This document shows positions 47,262 through 56,695 of a stretch of 64,000 bases of DNA, one piece after another. The stretch spans positions 18,140 to 82,139 of the forward strand of contig NZ_JACIJE010000013.1 in the NCBI RefSeq assembly GCF_014199195.1. Reading direction: 5' to 3'. This DNA is from Neoroseomonas alkaliterrae (lineage in GTDB: Bacteria; Pseudomonadota; Alphaproteobacteria; Acetobacterales; Acetobacteraceae). The notes under the pieces are model-generated. The model made no database searches. It was not told the origin of the DNA and saw only the letters and a list, made by a program, of their open reading frames with translations. Within the stretch, counting starts at the first letter, position 1. Each line of letters opens with the position of its first letter. A program made the position numbers and the translations under genes.

Positions 47262-49007
47262 ATGGCTCAGCGTCTCCGCATTCAGACGATCCCGCTCGCG
47301 CTGCTCGCGGGCCTGCTGGCGGGCGCGCCGCGTGATGCCGCCGCGCAGGGGCCGGCGGGCGCGGTGATCCCGCCGCAGGGAACGCGCGCGCCGGAGATGG
47401 CGCCGCCCGTCCAGCCCCGCGTCGGTCCCGCCACGCCGCGCGGCCCGGCGCCGGCCGCATCGCAGGATCCGGCGCTCGCGCGCAGCGTCACCATCACCTC
47501 CGTCGCCATCGAGGGCGCGACCGCCTTCCCGCTCGCGCGGATCGAAAGCGAGATCGGCCCCCTGACCGGCACCATCCCGCTGCAGCGGGTGGAGGAGGCG
47601 CGCGTCGCGATCCTCGGGCTCTATCGCAATGCGGGATATGTCTTCACCGTCGTTGACGCGACGATCGAGCGCGGCGGCCGTCTGCGCCTGACGATCGGCG
47701 AGGCGGAGATCGTCGAGGTGCGCCTCGACGGCGACATCGGCCCGGCCGGCACGCAGGTGCTGCGCTTCCTCGAGAACCTGCGCGGCGTGCGCCCGATCGA
47801 CACCGCGACGCTCGAACGCTGGCTGCTGCTGGTCGAGGACATCCCCGGCGTCTCCATGCGCGCCGTGCTGCGCCCGGCGGGCACCGCGCCCGGCGCGCTC
47901 AGCCTCGTCGCCCAGGTGGGGCGGCAGGCCGTCACCGGCTATGTCGCGGCGGACAACCGCGCCTTCCGCCTCACCGGCACGCAGCAGGGCATCGCGGCGG
48001 TCCAGTTCAACGCCTTCACCTCGCTCGCCGAGCGCACCGAGCTCCAGCTCTACTACGCGAACGGGCGGACCTCCGTGTACGGCCAGGCCTCGACGGAGTT
48101 CTTCGTCGGCAGCCAGGGCGCGCGGGTGCGGCTCTACGCCGGCACCGGGGAGACCACGCCCTCCGCCCCGCTGCGCGACATCGGCTACCGGGGCACCACG
48201 ACGATCGCGGGCATCTCCGCCTCCTACCCGGTGATCCGCCGGCGGCAGCAGAGCCTGACCGTCTCCGCCGCCTTCGACATCATCGAGACCGAGATCAAGC
48301 TCGAGGACAGCCCGCTCGGCGACCAGGTGCTGAGCCGCGACGAGCTGCGCGTGCTGCGCGTCGGCGGCGAATGGGCGGTGTTCGACCAGCTCCTCGGCGA
48401 CGAGCGCGCCGCGGTCAATGTCGTCTCGCTGCGTCTGCACCAGGGCATCTCGGGCCTGGGGGCGAGCGCAAGCGGCAGCCCGAGCCTCAGCCGGGCCGGC
48501 GCGCGGACGGACTTCACCAAGGTGAGCTTCGAGCTCAGCCGCACCCAGGCGCTGTTCTCGCCCTGGGCGGGCGCGACGGTCTCGCTGCTCGGCGTGCTGG
48601 CCGGGCAGTGGTCGAACGACATCCTGCCCCAGGCCGAGAAGTTCTACATCGGCGGCTCGCGCCTCGGGCGCGGCTACTACGCCGGCGAGGTGACGGGCGA
48701 CAGCGCGCTGGTCGCGACCGCCGAGATCCAGCTCTCCATGCCCTTCGAGACGTCGGTCTTCGGCCAGGCCGTGCGCGTGGACCCGATGGTCTATGCCTTC
48801 TACGACTGGGGCCAGACCTGGGAGAACGCGCCGCTCGACCCGGACCGCCGCGTCTCCTCGGCCGGGCTCGGCACGCGCTTCAACCTCAGCCGCCATGCCG
48901 AGGTCCAGCTCGAGGGCGTGCGGCGCTTCGAGCGCAGGCCCGGCGGCGACGCCGCGGAGCGCCTGAAGGCCGACGCCTTCTACTGGCGCGTTCTGCTCCG
49001 CTACTGA
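47262..49007 (+). CDS. Two-partner secretion outer-membrane transporter (TpsB/ShlB family)
   Basis: Beta-barrel transporter (581 residues) that carries its TpsA partner across the outer membrane. Visible parts: signal peptide about 1-28 ending AAA before QGP; a Pro/Ala linker; a POTRA-type domain about 73-155 (SVAIEGATAFPL...LYRNAGYVFTVVDATIE); a second POTRA-like stretch; then a barrel whose loop motif GGSRLGRGYYAGE corresponds to the FhaC RGY loop. The C-terminus ends FYWRVLLRY, the aromatic end typical of outer-membrane proteins. TAGATT at 47220 lies about 36 bases before the start. First of three genes with the TpsA and CHAT genes. Confidence 0.93.
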   Translation: MAQRLRIQTIPLALLAGLLAGAPRDAAAQGPAGAVIPPQGTRAPEMAPPVQPRVGPATPRGPAPAASQDPALARSVTITSVAIEGATAFPLARIESEIGPLTGTIPLQRVEEARVAILGLYRNAGYVFTVVDATIERGGRLRLTIGEAEIVEVRLDGDIGPAGTQVLRFLENLRGVRPIDTATLERWLLLVEDIPGVSMRAVLRPAGTAPGALSLVAQVGRQAVTGYVAADNRAFRLTGTQQGIAAVQFNAFTSLAERTELQLYYANGRTSVYGQASTEFFVGSQGARVRLYAGTGETTPSAPLRDIGYRGTTTIAGISASYPVIRRRQQSLTVSAAFDIIETEIKLEDSPLGDQVLSRDELRVLRVGGEWAVFDQLLGDERAAVNVVSLRLHQGISGLGASASGSPSLSRAGARTDFTKVSFELSRTQALFSPWAGATVSLLGVLAGQWSNDILPQAEKFYIGGSRLGRGYYAGEVTGDSALVATAEIQLSMPFETSVFGQAVRVDPMVYAFYDWGQTWENAPLDPDRRVSSAGLGTRFNLSRHAEVQLEGVRRFERRPGGDAAERLKADAFYWRVLLRY

Positions 49008-49022
49008 ACCCGGGAGGTGACG

Positions 49023-52000
49023 ATGATGCCGAGGCTCTCCCGCTTCCGCTTCGCCATGCTGGCCGGCACCGCGCTGGTGCTGCCGGGGGTGGCGCTGGCG
49101 CAATCCGTCACGCCGGGGGCGGCGCCGGTGCTCGACCGCGTCGTCGCCGGCGGCATCACGGTGCAGCAGCAGGCCGGGCAGACGGTGGTGCAGCAGCCCC
49201 AGCAGCGCGGCATCGTGGAATGGCGCAGCTTCAATGTCGGGCGCGACCACCATGTGCAGTTCCAGCAGCCCGGCGCCTCCGCCATCACGCTCAACCGCGT
49301 CACCACGCCCGATCCCTCCGTCATCGCCGGGCGCATCACCGCCAACGGGCAGGTCGCCATCGTCAACCAGTCGGGCGTGGTGTTCACGCAGGGCGCGCAG
49401 GTGAACGTGGCGGGGCTCGTCGTCTCCTCGGCCAACATCACCAACGAGAACTTCATGGCCGGCCGCATGGTCTTCGACCAGCCCGGGCGGCCCGATGCGC
49501 GGATCGAGAACGCGGGCAGCATCACGGTGCGCGAGGCCGGGCTCGCCGCCCTGGTCGCGCCGCAGGTGGCGAACCGCGGCACCATCACCGCCCGCCTCGG
49601 CCGCGTCGCGCTGGCCGGCGCCGAGACGCATGTCGTGGACCTGCACGGCGACGGGCTGCTTTCCATCGAGGTGACGGGCGCGGTGCGGCAGGCGCCTTCG
49701 GGCGCCACGGCGCTGGTGACGAACACCGGCGTCATCGAGGCCACGGGCGGCACGGTGCAGCTCACCGCCGCGGCGGCCGACGGCATCGTGCAGGATCTCG
49801 TGCGCGCCGGCGGCCGCATCGCCGCCGACACCGATGCCGCGACCGGGCGCACCGGGCTCGTCGCCATCCACGGCACGGGCGGCGCCGTGCGCGTGGAGGG
49901 GGAGGTGCGCGCCACCGGCGCCGCCCCGGGCACGCGCGGCGGGCGGATCGAGGTGGTCGCCGACCGCGTGCTGGTGGACCGCGGCGCGCGGGTGGATGCC
50001 TCCGGCACCGTGGGCGGGGGCGAGATCGGCATCGGCACCACGCTGCGGGGCTCGTCCACTCCGCGCCTCGCACGCCGCACCGGCATCGCCGACGGCGCCA
50101 CGGTGCGGGCGGATGCCACGCAGGCCGGGCGCGGCGGCACCGTCATCGTCAACTCGCAGGACTACACCGGCCATGGCGGCGCGATCTCGGCGCGCGGCGG
50201 GCCCCAGGGCGGGGATGGCGGCTTCGTCGAGGTGTCCGGCCAGCGCGGGCTGCTGGTGCTCGGCACGATCGACACCTCGGCCCCGGCCGGCGCGCCGGGC
50301 ACCATCCTGATCGACCCCATCGACCTGCGCATCGTCGAGGAGGGCGTCACCCCGCCCGGCTTCGACCCGGCAAGCCTGACGGGCAACGTGCTGGAGGCCG
50401 CCGACCCGCCCGACAACGCCTTCCTCTGGCCCTCGCAGTTCCAGAACCTGGTCGGCGACGTGCTGCTCCAGGCCTCGAGCGACATCACGGTCGAGACGCC
50501 CATCAACCGCGTGGGCGGCGGGCTGACGCTCGATGCGGGGCGCGACATCACCGTCAGCGCCCCCATCACCGGCGACGGCAACGTCACGCTGACCGCGGGC
50601 CGCGACATCGTGGCGAACAGCTTCTTCATCGTGGACGGCGCGCTGACCCTCGATGCCGGCCGCAACGTCCTGCTGGACCAGGGGCTGGGCGCGCAGGGCG
50701 CGGTGGACATCATCGCGCGCACGGGCAGCATCACCATCGGGGAAGGCGGCATCACCGGCGGCGGCGCGGCCTTCAGCGCGGTCGCCGCCGGGGCCATCAC
50801 CGTGGACGCCACCGTCTCCGGCTTCCAGGGCATCACGCTCAGCGCGGCCGCGGGCACGGTGCTGCTCAACCCGAACAGCGCGCTGATCGACGATGCCGGC
50901 GGACCGGGGGTGACGATCCTCGCCGGCGACGCCATACGCATCAATGGCGGGGAACGCCTGCTGGGCCACGCGATCACCACGACCGAACTGCTCGACCTGC
51001 AGGCGGGTGCGGGCGGCATCACCCAGACCGGCGGCATCCGCGCCGGCACGCTGCAGGTCCGCACGGCGGGCGACGCGGTGCTCGATCTCGAGCCGGTCGC
51101 GCCGCGGCCGATGAACGAGGTCGGCACGCTGGCCGATTCCGACGTCGCCGGCGCCTTCACGCTGCGCAGCACGGAGCTCGGCACCGCCGGCCAGCCGCTG
51201 ACCGTGACCGGCCTCGTGCGCGTCGGCGGGCGGCTGACGCTCGAGCCCATGACGGGCGTGACCCAGGCTGCGCCCTCGGTGATCGCGACACCCGAGATCG
51301 TCGTCAACACGCCTCGCGACATCACCCTCGCGGGCGACAACGCCATCCAGGCGGTGGCGGGCATGACGGCGGGGCAGTTCCTCACGCTGCGCAACATCGG
51401 CACGCTGACCATCGCCGGCCCGGTCACGGTGGACAACAACGGCGGCTTCGCCGGGGCAAGCATCGCGGTGGAGCAGGGCGATCTCCTCATCGCCGCGCCG
51501 GTCCTCGTCCGCTCGGGCGAGACCTTCGCCTTCGCCAGCCTCTCGGCCGAGGGCAACCTCACCCTCGCCGCCGCAGGCAGCGTGACGGCGGACGGCATTT
51601 CCGGCGGCTTCGTGGACCTTTCCGCCGCGACGGGGCCGCTCGGCTTCGATCCGCTCCTGCCCGGCGCGCTGACGCTGGCCGGCGACGTCACCGCGACACC
51701 GGGCAATGTGCGCCTCCAGGCCGGGCAGGGCGGCATACTCCAGACCGCGGGCGGCATCACGACCGACGCGCTCTTCGTCGGCTCGGGCGGGGAGGCGCTG
51801 CTGCGCAGCCCCGGCAATGCGGTGGCCGAGCTCGCCGCCGTCGAGGTGGCGGGGAACTTCCTGCTCGACAACGGCAGCAGCGATCTGCTGATCACCACCG
51901 GCCCGCCCTCCGAGAGCTTCGGCGTCGCGGCGAGCATCGCCATCCGCACCGCGGGCGCGGTGTTCATCGAGGACGACGCCGAACTCACCGGCACCGGGCC

Positions 52001-53210
52001 GGAGGGCCGCCTCTCCTTCCGCGTGGGCGATCTCGGCATCGGCATCGGCGCGACGGTCTCCGCCCCGGTGGTCGAGATCGCGCCCTTCGACATCCGGCCG
52101 GTGCGCCTGCCGGTCGAGGACCAGATCCCGGGCGAGCTCGGCATCCTTGGCGACACCCTGGCCCGGCTGGGCTTCCAGACGCTGCGCGTCGGCGCGACTA
52201 CCTTCGAGGGCGTGCTGACCACCACCGCGAGCGCCGTCATCCTCGATGCGCCGCTGACCATCCCCGGCACGCTCGACCTGCGCAGCCTCGGGACCGTCAC
52301 GCAGGTGGCCGGCGCGGGCCTGACGGCGGGCACGCTGACCGGGCAGTCCGGCGGCTCGACGCTGCTGCTCGAGCCGGGCAACGGGGTGGCCACGCTCGCG
52401 GGCTTCGCCGCGGGCGGGGATTTCCGCCTGCTCTCGCAGGGCCCGCAGCTCGCCGTGCCCGGCGGCACCACGGTCTTCGCCGGGGGCGCGCTCGGCATCG
52501 AGGTCGCCGGCGGCGGGCTGCTCGTGGACGGCACCGTGACCGGCGCCGAGACCACGCTGCTCGCGGGCACCGCGCTCACGGTCAACGGCTTCTCGGCGAT
52601 CGCGCGCATCGGCACCCTGCTGATGCAGGCGCCGAGCGTCACGCTGGCCGGCCTCGCGGCGGCGGGCGGCAACATCGTGGTGGAGGCGCCGCTCGCCGCG
52701 AGCCTCGCCGGCTTCGCGCAGACCTCCGGCGCGCTGATCGTCGCGAGCCCCTCGGTCACCTTCGGCGGGCTCTCCGCCGGTTCGGCGAATGTGCTCGTCA
52801 ATCTGGGCTCGGCGGGCTTCGCCCAGGGGGCGATCACGGCGGGCGAGCTGCGCGTGCAGGGCGGCCGCGGCGCGGTGCTGACCGGCACCATCGCGGGGAT
52901 TGCCGGCCCGGCCGCGGCCGCGCGCGGCAGCCGCGCCAATCCGGGCGGCGTGCCGGAGCCCGACCCGCCGCCCAACCAGTTCGAGTTCACCTTCAACGGA
53001 TGCCCGATCGGCACCGCGCTCTGCGGCCTCCTCTTCATCCCGCTGCCGCTCGAGAACCCGCCGGAGGTGCTCGCGGTGCTCGAACCGGGCCTTCTCGCGG
53101 CGATGGACCAGCTCCGCCCGCCCACCCCGGACCTGCGGCTGCAGCCCGCGCGCGATCCGGGGGAGGAGAACGAGCTCGCGCCGCCCGACATCCGCGCGGG
53201 GGACTACTGA
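49023..53210 (+). CDS. Filamentous-haemagglutinin-type secreted protein (TpsA)
   Basis: A 1,395-residue secreted beta-helix protein. The signal peptide is residues 1-27 (ALA before QSVTPG). The TPS secretion domain covers about 30-260, with RITANGQVAIVNQSGVVFTQGAQVNVAGLV, a variant of the NxNG region. The middle is low-complexity Gly/Ala/Thr-rich repeats of right-handed beta-helix type. I find no C-terminal toxin or protease domain. The only two cysteines, residues 1327 and 1334 (CPIGTALC), sit about 60 residues from the end. ATG 49023 has GGGAGG 5 bases before; ATG 49026 is equally plausible. Its stop shares one base with the CHAT gene start. Confidence 0.9.
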   Translation: MMPRLSRFRFAMLAGTALVLPGVALAQSVTPGAAPVLDRVVAGGITVQQQAGQTVVQQPQQRGIVEWRSFNVGRDHHVQFQQPGASAITLNRVTTPDPSVIAGRITANGQVAIVNQSGVVFTQGAQVNVAGLVVSSANITNENFMAGRMVFDQPGRPDARIENAGSITVREAGLAALVAPQVANRGTITARLGRVALAGAETHVVDLHGDGLLSIEVTGAVRQAPSGATALVTNTGVIEATGGTVQLTAAAADGIVQDLVRAGGRIAADTDAATGRTGLVAIHGTGGAVRVEGEVRATGAAPGTRGGRIEVVADRVLVDRGARVDASGTVGGGEIGIGTTLRGSSTPRLARRTGIADGATVRADATQAGRGGTVIVNSQDYTGHGGAISARGGPQGGDGGFVEVSGQRGLLVLGTIDTSAPAGAPGTILIDPIDLRIVEEGVTPPGFDPASLTGNVLEAADPPDNAFLWPSQFQNLVGDVLLQASSDITVETPINRVGGGLTLDAGRDITVSAPITGDGNVTLTAGRDIVANSFFIVDGALTLDAGRNVLLDQGLGAQGAVDIIARTGSITIGEGGITGGGAAFSAVAAGAITVDATVSGFQGITLSAAAGTVLLNPNSALIDDAGGPGVTILAGDAIRINGGERLLGHAITTTELLDLQAGAGGITQTGGIRAGTLQVRTAGDAVLDLEPVAPRPMNEVGTLADSDVAGAFTLRSTELGTAGQPLTVTGLVRVGGRLTLEPMTGVTQAAPSVIATPEIVVNTPRDITLAGDNAIQAVAGMTAGQFLTLRNIGTLTIAGPVTVDNNGGFAGASIAVEQGDLLIAAPVLVRSGETFAFASLSAEGNLTLAAAGSVTADGISGGFVDLSAATGPLGFDPLLPGALTLAGDVTATPGNVRLQAGQGGILQTAGGITTDALFVGSGGEALLRSPGNAVAELAAVEVAGNFLLDNGSSDLLITTGPPSESFGVAASIAIRTAGAVFIEDDAELTGTGPEGRLSFRVGDLGIGIGATVSAPVVEIAPFDIRPVRLPVEDQIPGELGILGDTLARLGFQTLRVGATTFEGVLTTTASAVILDAPLTIPGTLDLRSLGTVTQVAGAGLTAGTLTGQSGGSTLLLEPGNGVATLAGFAAGGDFRLLSQGPQLAVPGGTTVFAGGALGIEVAGGGLLVDGTVTGAETTLLAGTALTVNGFSAIARIGTLLMQAPSVTLAGLAAAGGNIVVEAPLAASLAGFAQTSGALIVASPSVTFGGLSAGSANVLVNLGSAGFAQGAITAGELRVQGGRGAVLTGTIAGIAGPAAAARGSRANPGGVPEPDPPPNQFEFTFNGCPIGTALCGLLFIPLPLENPPEVLAVLEPGLLAAMDQLRPPTPDLRLQPARDPGEENELAPPDIRAGDY

Positions 53211-56191
53211 TGCGCGCCGCCCTCGCCGTCCCGGCGCTGGCGCTGCTCGCCGCGGGCTGCGTCTCCCCCCCGCCCGAGGCCTTCGTGCCGGGCGGCAGCG
53301 CCGCCACCGCGGCCACCGCCGTCGCCATCGGCGCCAATGCGCGCGGCGAGCCCTGCCGCATGCTGCGCTCCGGCGGGGGTGCGGAAGTGTTCTGCGGCGA
53401 GTGGACCGCGCCCTCGGCGCGCATCCGCCGGGTGCCCGCCGCCCCCGCGCCGGCGCTCGCCGCCCAGGCCCAGGCGGCGCAGGCCGGCCGCATGGCCTGC
53501 GAGGCCCCGGCGCCGACCACCGTGCTCGGCGGCCAGCCCGCCGCGCTGATGACGTGCCGGCGCCATGCCGGCGGCTGGCCGGCCTTCAGCCTCGTCACCG
53601 CCGCTGGCGGCCAGGGCTGGGAGGCGGATGGCGTGCTCGCCGCGCTTCCGGCCGCCGAGCGCGCCATCGGCATCCTCGCCGGCCTCGCCAGCCCCGAGGG
53701 CGCGATGCCGCGCTCGGCGGCGATGGACATGCTCGCCGCGCGGCTGGCGCGCGAGAGTTTCGGCGCCAACGACCTCGCCCGCTACGAGCAGCTCATGACG
53801 CTCGGGCGCGAGGCCAACCAGGCGGAACGCTTCGTCACCGCCGAGACCGCCTATCGCGCCGCCCTCGCCGCGCAGGAGCGGATGCTCGGCGCCGGCGCGC
53901 CCGACACGTTCGGGCCGATGCTGCGCCTCGCGCTGCAGCTCTCGAACCAGGGGCGGCACCCGGAGGCCGAGGCGCTCTTCGCGCGCGCCGCGCCGCTCGC
54001 CGCGCGCGCCTCCGATCCGCTCGCCCGCGCCCAGCTCGCGCATTACCGCGGGCTGCACGAGGCCAATCGCCGCCGCGCCGCGCCTTCCCTCGCCGCGCTG
54101 GCCGAGGCCGAGGCGCTCTATGCCGCCGAGATGCCGCCCGGCCTCGGCGCCGGGCAGGCCGGCGCGGGGCGGGCGCTGCCGCTCGACGCCTCGGCGCTGG
54201 TCGAGCCGCTCGCCGCACGCGCCGTGGTCGGCGTCGTCGAGGTGCGGCGCAACCGCGCCGCCGTGCTGCGCGCCGAGGGGCGCATCCCCGAGGCGGAGGC
54301 CGCCGCCGCCTCGGCCGCGCGGCTCGCGGCGGTCGCCCCGGGCCTTCCGGGCGCGGACCTGATCGCCGCGCGCGTCGCGCGCACCAGCGGCGCGGCGGCG
54401 GAGAGCGCCGGCGCGCCCGCCCGCGCGCGCGCCGAGTTCGGCCGCTCCGCCGCGCGCTTCGCGAGCGGCACGCCGCGCTCGCGCCCCTATGCCGACACGC
54501 GCCTGCTCGAAGCCGCCGCCGCGATCGAGGCCGGGGCGCCGGCCAGCGCCATCCTCGCCGGCTGCCGCCAGGCGGTGGCGGTGCTGCGCGAACTGCGCGA
54601 GGGCACCAGCGCGCGCGCCATCGCGCCCTGCGTGGACGCGCTCGCGCGCAGCGCGGGCGGCACCGACCAGGCGCTGCTCGCCGAGGCCTTCGAGGCCGCG
54701 CAGCTCGCCCAGGGCAGCGTGACGACGACGCAGATCGCCCGCGCCGCGGCGCGGCTCGGCGAGAGCGCGCGCAACCCGGCCGCCGCGGCGGCGATCCGCG
54801 CGCGCGACGAGGCCGGGCGCCGCCTCGCCGCGCTCTACCGCGCCCGCGACGAGGCCTCCGCCGCCGCCGGCCGCGGCGCCGGGCCGGGCGTGGCGGAACT
54901 CGACCGCCAGATCGCCGAGGCGCAGGACGCGCTGACCGAGGCCGACCAGGCGACGCAGACCGCGGCACCCGGCTTCGCGCAGCTCGTGCAGTCGGTCGCC
55001 GCGGCGCCGGATGTCTTCGCCGTGCTGCTGCCCGGCGAGGCGCTGGTCTCGGCCTTCCTGCCGCCCGAGGGCCAGGGCTGGACCTTCGTGCTGCGCGACG
55101 GGCGCATCGCGGCCGGCCGCATCGGCGTGACGGGCGCGCAGATGGATGCGCTGGTCCAGCGCCTGCGCGCGAGCCTCGAGGACGGCAATGGCGAGAAGCC
55201 CTTCGCCGCGGGCGCGGCGCACGACATCCACCGCGCCCTCTTCGCCGGGGTCGCGGCGCCGCTCGCCGATGCGCAGCGGCTGATGGTGGTGCCCGCGGGC
55301 CAGCTCCTGTCCATCCCCTTCGGCGTGCTGGTGGACGCGCCGCCGCCGGCGGCCACGGGCCATGAGGGCGTCTCCTTCCTGCTCGCGCGCATGCCGGTCG
55401 CGCATGTGCCCGCACCGTCGAGCTTCGTCGCGCTGCGGCGCGCCGGGCCGTCGCGCGCCTCGCAGCCCTGGTTCGGCTTCGGCGCGCCGCTGCCGGTGCC
55501 GCTGAGCCAGGCGCAGCGCACCTTCCCCGCCGCGGCGCAGTGCGGGCGGCTGCTCGCCGGGCTGCCGGCGCTGGCGACGGCATCCCTCGAACTGCAGGCC
55601 TCGGGGCAGCTCATGGGCGCGCGGCCCGGGGATGTCAGGATCGGCCGCGCCTTCACCGCGCCAGCCGTGCGCCAGGCCTCGCTGCGCGACTTCCGCGTGG
55701 TGCATTTCGCCACCCACGGGCTGCTGCCGGGCGAGCTCTCCTGCCTGCAGGAGGCGGCGATCGTCGCCTCCCCCACGCCGGGCGCGGCCGATGCGGCCAA
55801 TGCGCTGCTGACCGCGGGCACGCTGCTCGACGTGGAACTGGACGCCGATGTGGTGGTGCTCTCGGCCTGCAATTCCGGCGGCGGCGCGGCGGCGGGGGAA
55901 AGCCTCTCTGGGCTTGCGCGCTCCATCTTCTTCGCCGGCGCGCGGTCGCTGATGGTCACGCACTGGTATGTCAACGACGCGGCGGCGACGCGCATCGTCG
56001 CCCTCTCGATGCGCAACCTGCAGCAGGGGCAGGGCATGGCGGAGGCGATGCGCAACGCGCAGCTCGACCTCGCGCGCAACGTGCCCGGCGGCTCGCATCC
56101 GGCGCTCTGGGCGGCCTTCGCGCTGGTCGGCCCGGGGCCCACGGGCCGGGCCTCGCAGGCCGTCGCGGCGGCGGCGGCGGGCGGGGGGTGA
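53210..56191 (+). CDS. CHAT-domain (caspase-fold) lipoprotein
   Basis: A 993-residue protein. The lipobox LALLAAGC puts lipidated Cys at residue 17, predicting membrane anchorage on the periplasmic or outer-surface side. The middle (about 200-330) has TPR-like helical repeats (YEQLMTLGREANQAERFVTAETAYRAAL). The C-terminal CHAT domain carries His836 in VVHFATHGLLPGE and Cys887 in VVLSACNSGGG, the caspase-type dyad, with later THWYVNDAAATR. CHAT domains are known in separase-like and effector proteases. Coupling to TpsB and TpsA suggests it processes, anchors or regulates the secreted partner. Start is fixed by a one-base overlap with the TpsA stop. Confidence 0.9.
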   Translation: MRAALAVPALALLAAGCVSPPPEAFVPGGSAATAATAVAIGANARGEPCRMLRSGGGAEVFCGEWTAPSARIRRVPAAPAPALAAQAQAAQAGRMACEAPAPTTVLGGQPAALMTCRRHAGGWPAFSLVTAAGGQGWEADGVLAALPAAERAIGILAGLASPEGAMPRSAAMDMLAARLARESFGANDLARYEQLMTLGREANQAERFVTAETAYRAALAAQERMLGAGAPDTFGPMLRLALQLSNQGRHPEAEALFARAAPLAARASDPLARAQLAHYRGLHEANRRRAAPSLAALAEAEALYAAEMPPGLGAGQAGAGRALPLDASALVEPLAARAVVGVVEVRRNRAAVLRAEGRIPEAEAAAASAARLAAVAPGLPGADLIAARVARTSGAAAESAGAPARARAEFGRSAARFASGTPRSRPYADTRLLEAAAAIEAGAPASAILAGCRQAVAVLRELREGTSARAIAPCVDALARSAGGTDQALLAEAFEAAQLAQGSVTTTQIARAAARLGESARNPAAAAAIRARDEAGRRLAALYRARDEASAAAGRGAGPGVAELDRQIAEAQDALTEADQATQTAAPGFAQLVQSVAAAPDVFAVLLPGEALVSAFLPPEGQGWTFVLRDGRIAAGRIGVTGAQMDALVQRLRASLEDGNGEKPFAAGAAHDIHRALFAGVAAPLADAQRLMVVPAGQLLSIPFGVLVDAPPPAATGHEGVSFLLARMPVAHVPAPSSFVALRRAGPSRASQPWFGFGAPLPVPLSQAQRTFPAAAQCGRLLAGLPALATASLELQASGQLMGARPGDVRIGRAFTAPAVRQASLRDFRVVHFATHGLLPGELSCLQEAAIVASPTPGAADAANALLTAGTLLDVELDADVVVLSACNSGGGAAAGESLSGLARSIFFAGARSLMVTHWYVNDAAATRIVALSMRNLQQGQGMAEAMRNAQLDLARNVPGGSHPALWAAFALVGPGPTGRASQAVAAAAAGGG

Positions 56192-56209
56192 GGCTGCCGG
56201 GGGGAGGCG

Positions 56210-56590
56210 TCAGTCGCGCCGCGCCATGACTGCGCGCAGCCAGGCCAGGCGGTCGCGCACCGCCTCCTCGGCGGCTTCTTCCGCCTTGCGGTAGGCGTCC
56301 AGCACCGCCTCGCCGAGCGGGGTCAGTCGCGCCCCGCCGCCACCCGGCCCGCCCATCGCCGTCGCCACCAGCGGCTCCCGGAAATCCGCGTTCAGCGCCG
56401 CGACGAGGTCGTGCGCGCGCTGGTAGCTCATGCCCATCCGCCGCCCCGCGGCGGCGATGGAGCCGGCGTCGCGGATGCCTTCCATCAGCTCGGCCTTGCC
56501 CGGCCCGAGCGCCACGTCCTTGCCGAGCGTGAGCCGCAGCGTGAGGCCGCGCCGCTCCTTCGCCGGCGCTGAGCGTCGTCGTCCTGCCAT
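56210..56590 (-). CDS. modE: ModE-like molybdate-responsive regulator (HTH domain only)
   Basis: A 126-residue winged-helix protein matching the N-terminal domain of ModE (LTLRLTLGKDVALGPGKAELMEGIRDAGSIAAAGRRMGMSYQRAHDLVAALN). It has no molybdate-binding Mop/TOBE domain at the C-terminus, so it must sense molybdate in another way or act as a plain repressor. GGPGGGGARLTPLGEAVLDAYRK is the usual wing/dimer segment. Divergent from modA, with a palindrome between them. Start taken at ATG 56590; longer in-frame forms would overlap modA. Confidence 0.85.
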   Translation of the reverse strand: MAGRRRSAPAKERRGLTLRLTLGKDVALGPGKAELMEGIRDAGSIAAAGRRMGMSYQRAHDLVAALNADFREPLVATAMGGPGGGGARLTPLGEAVLDAYRKAEEAAEEAVRDRLAWLRAVMARRD

Positions 56591-56658
56591 GGCGGCAGGG
56601 AACCACGCGTTCGCCGCGCCGCCAACCGGCAGCCGGCTTGCCGCCACGCGCAGCCTGG

Positions 56659-56682
56659 CGCTATCTATCACGAAAGATAACG
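56659..56682. promoter_or_regulatory. Predicted ModE operator (Mo-box)
   Basis: An imperfect inverted repeat, CGCTATCT (56659-56666) and AGATAACG (56675-56682), separated by 8 bases, with 7 of 8 positions matching. Its outer arms resemble the E. coli ModE site CGnTAT...ATAACG. It lies between modE and modA, and a -10-like TATCTA (56662-56667) falls inside it, so binding could block modABC transcription. Confidence 0.65.
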
Positions 56683-56695
56683 AGAGCCCCTGCCC

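Noticed and set aside
47136..50969. Very long open frame on the minus strand across TpsB/TpsA
   Set aside because: It is antisense to clear secretion genes, and its sequence is low-complexity Arg/Ala/Gly without motifs. High GC and codon bias open such frames.
50162..53191. 1,009-codon minus-strand frame under TpsA
   Set aside because: Serine/proline/alanine-rich mirror of the TpsA coding bias, no ribosome site and no recognisable domain.
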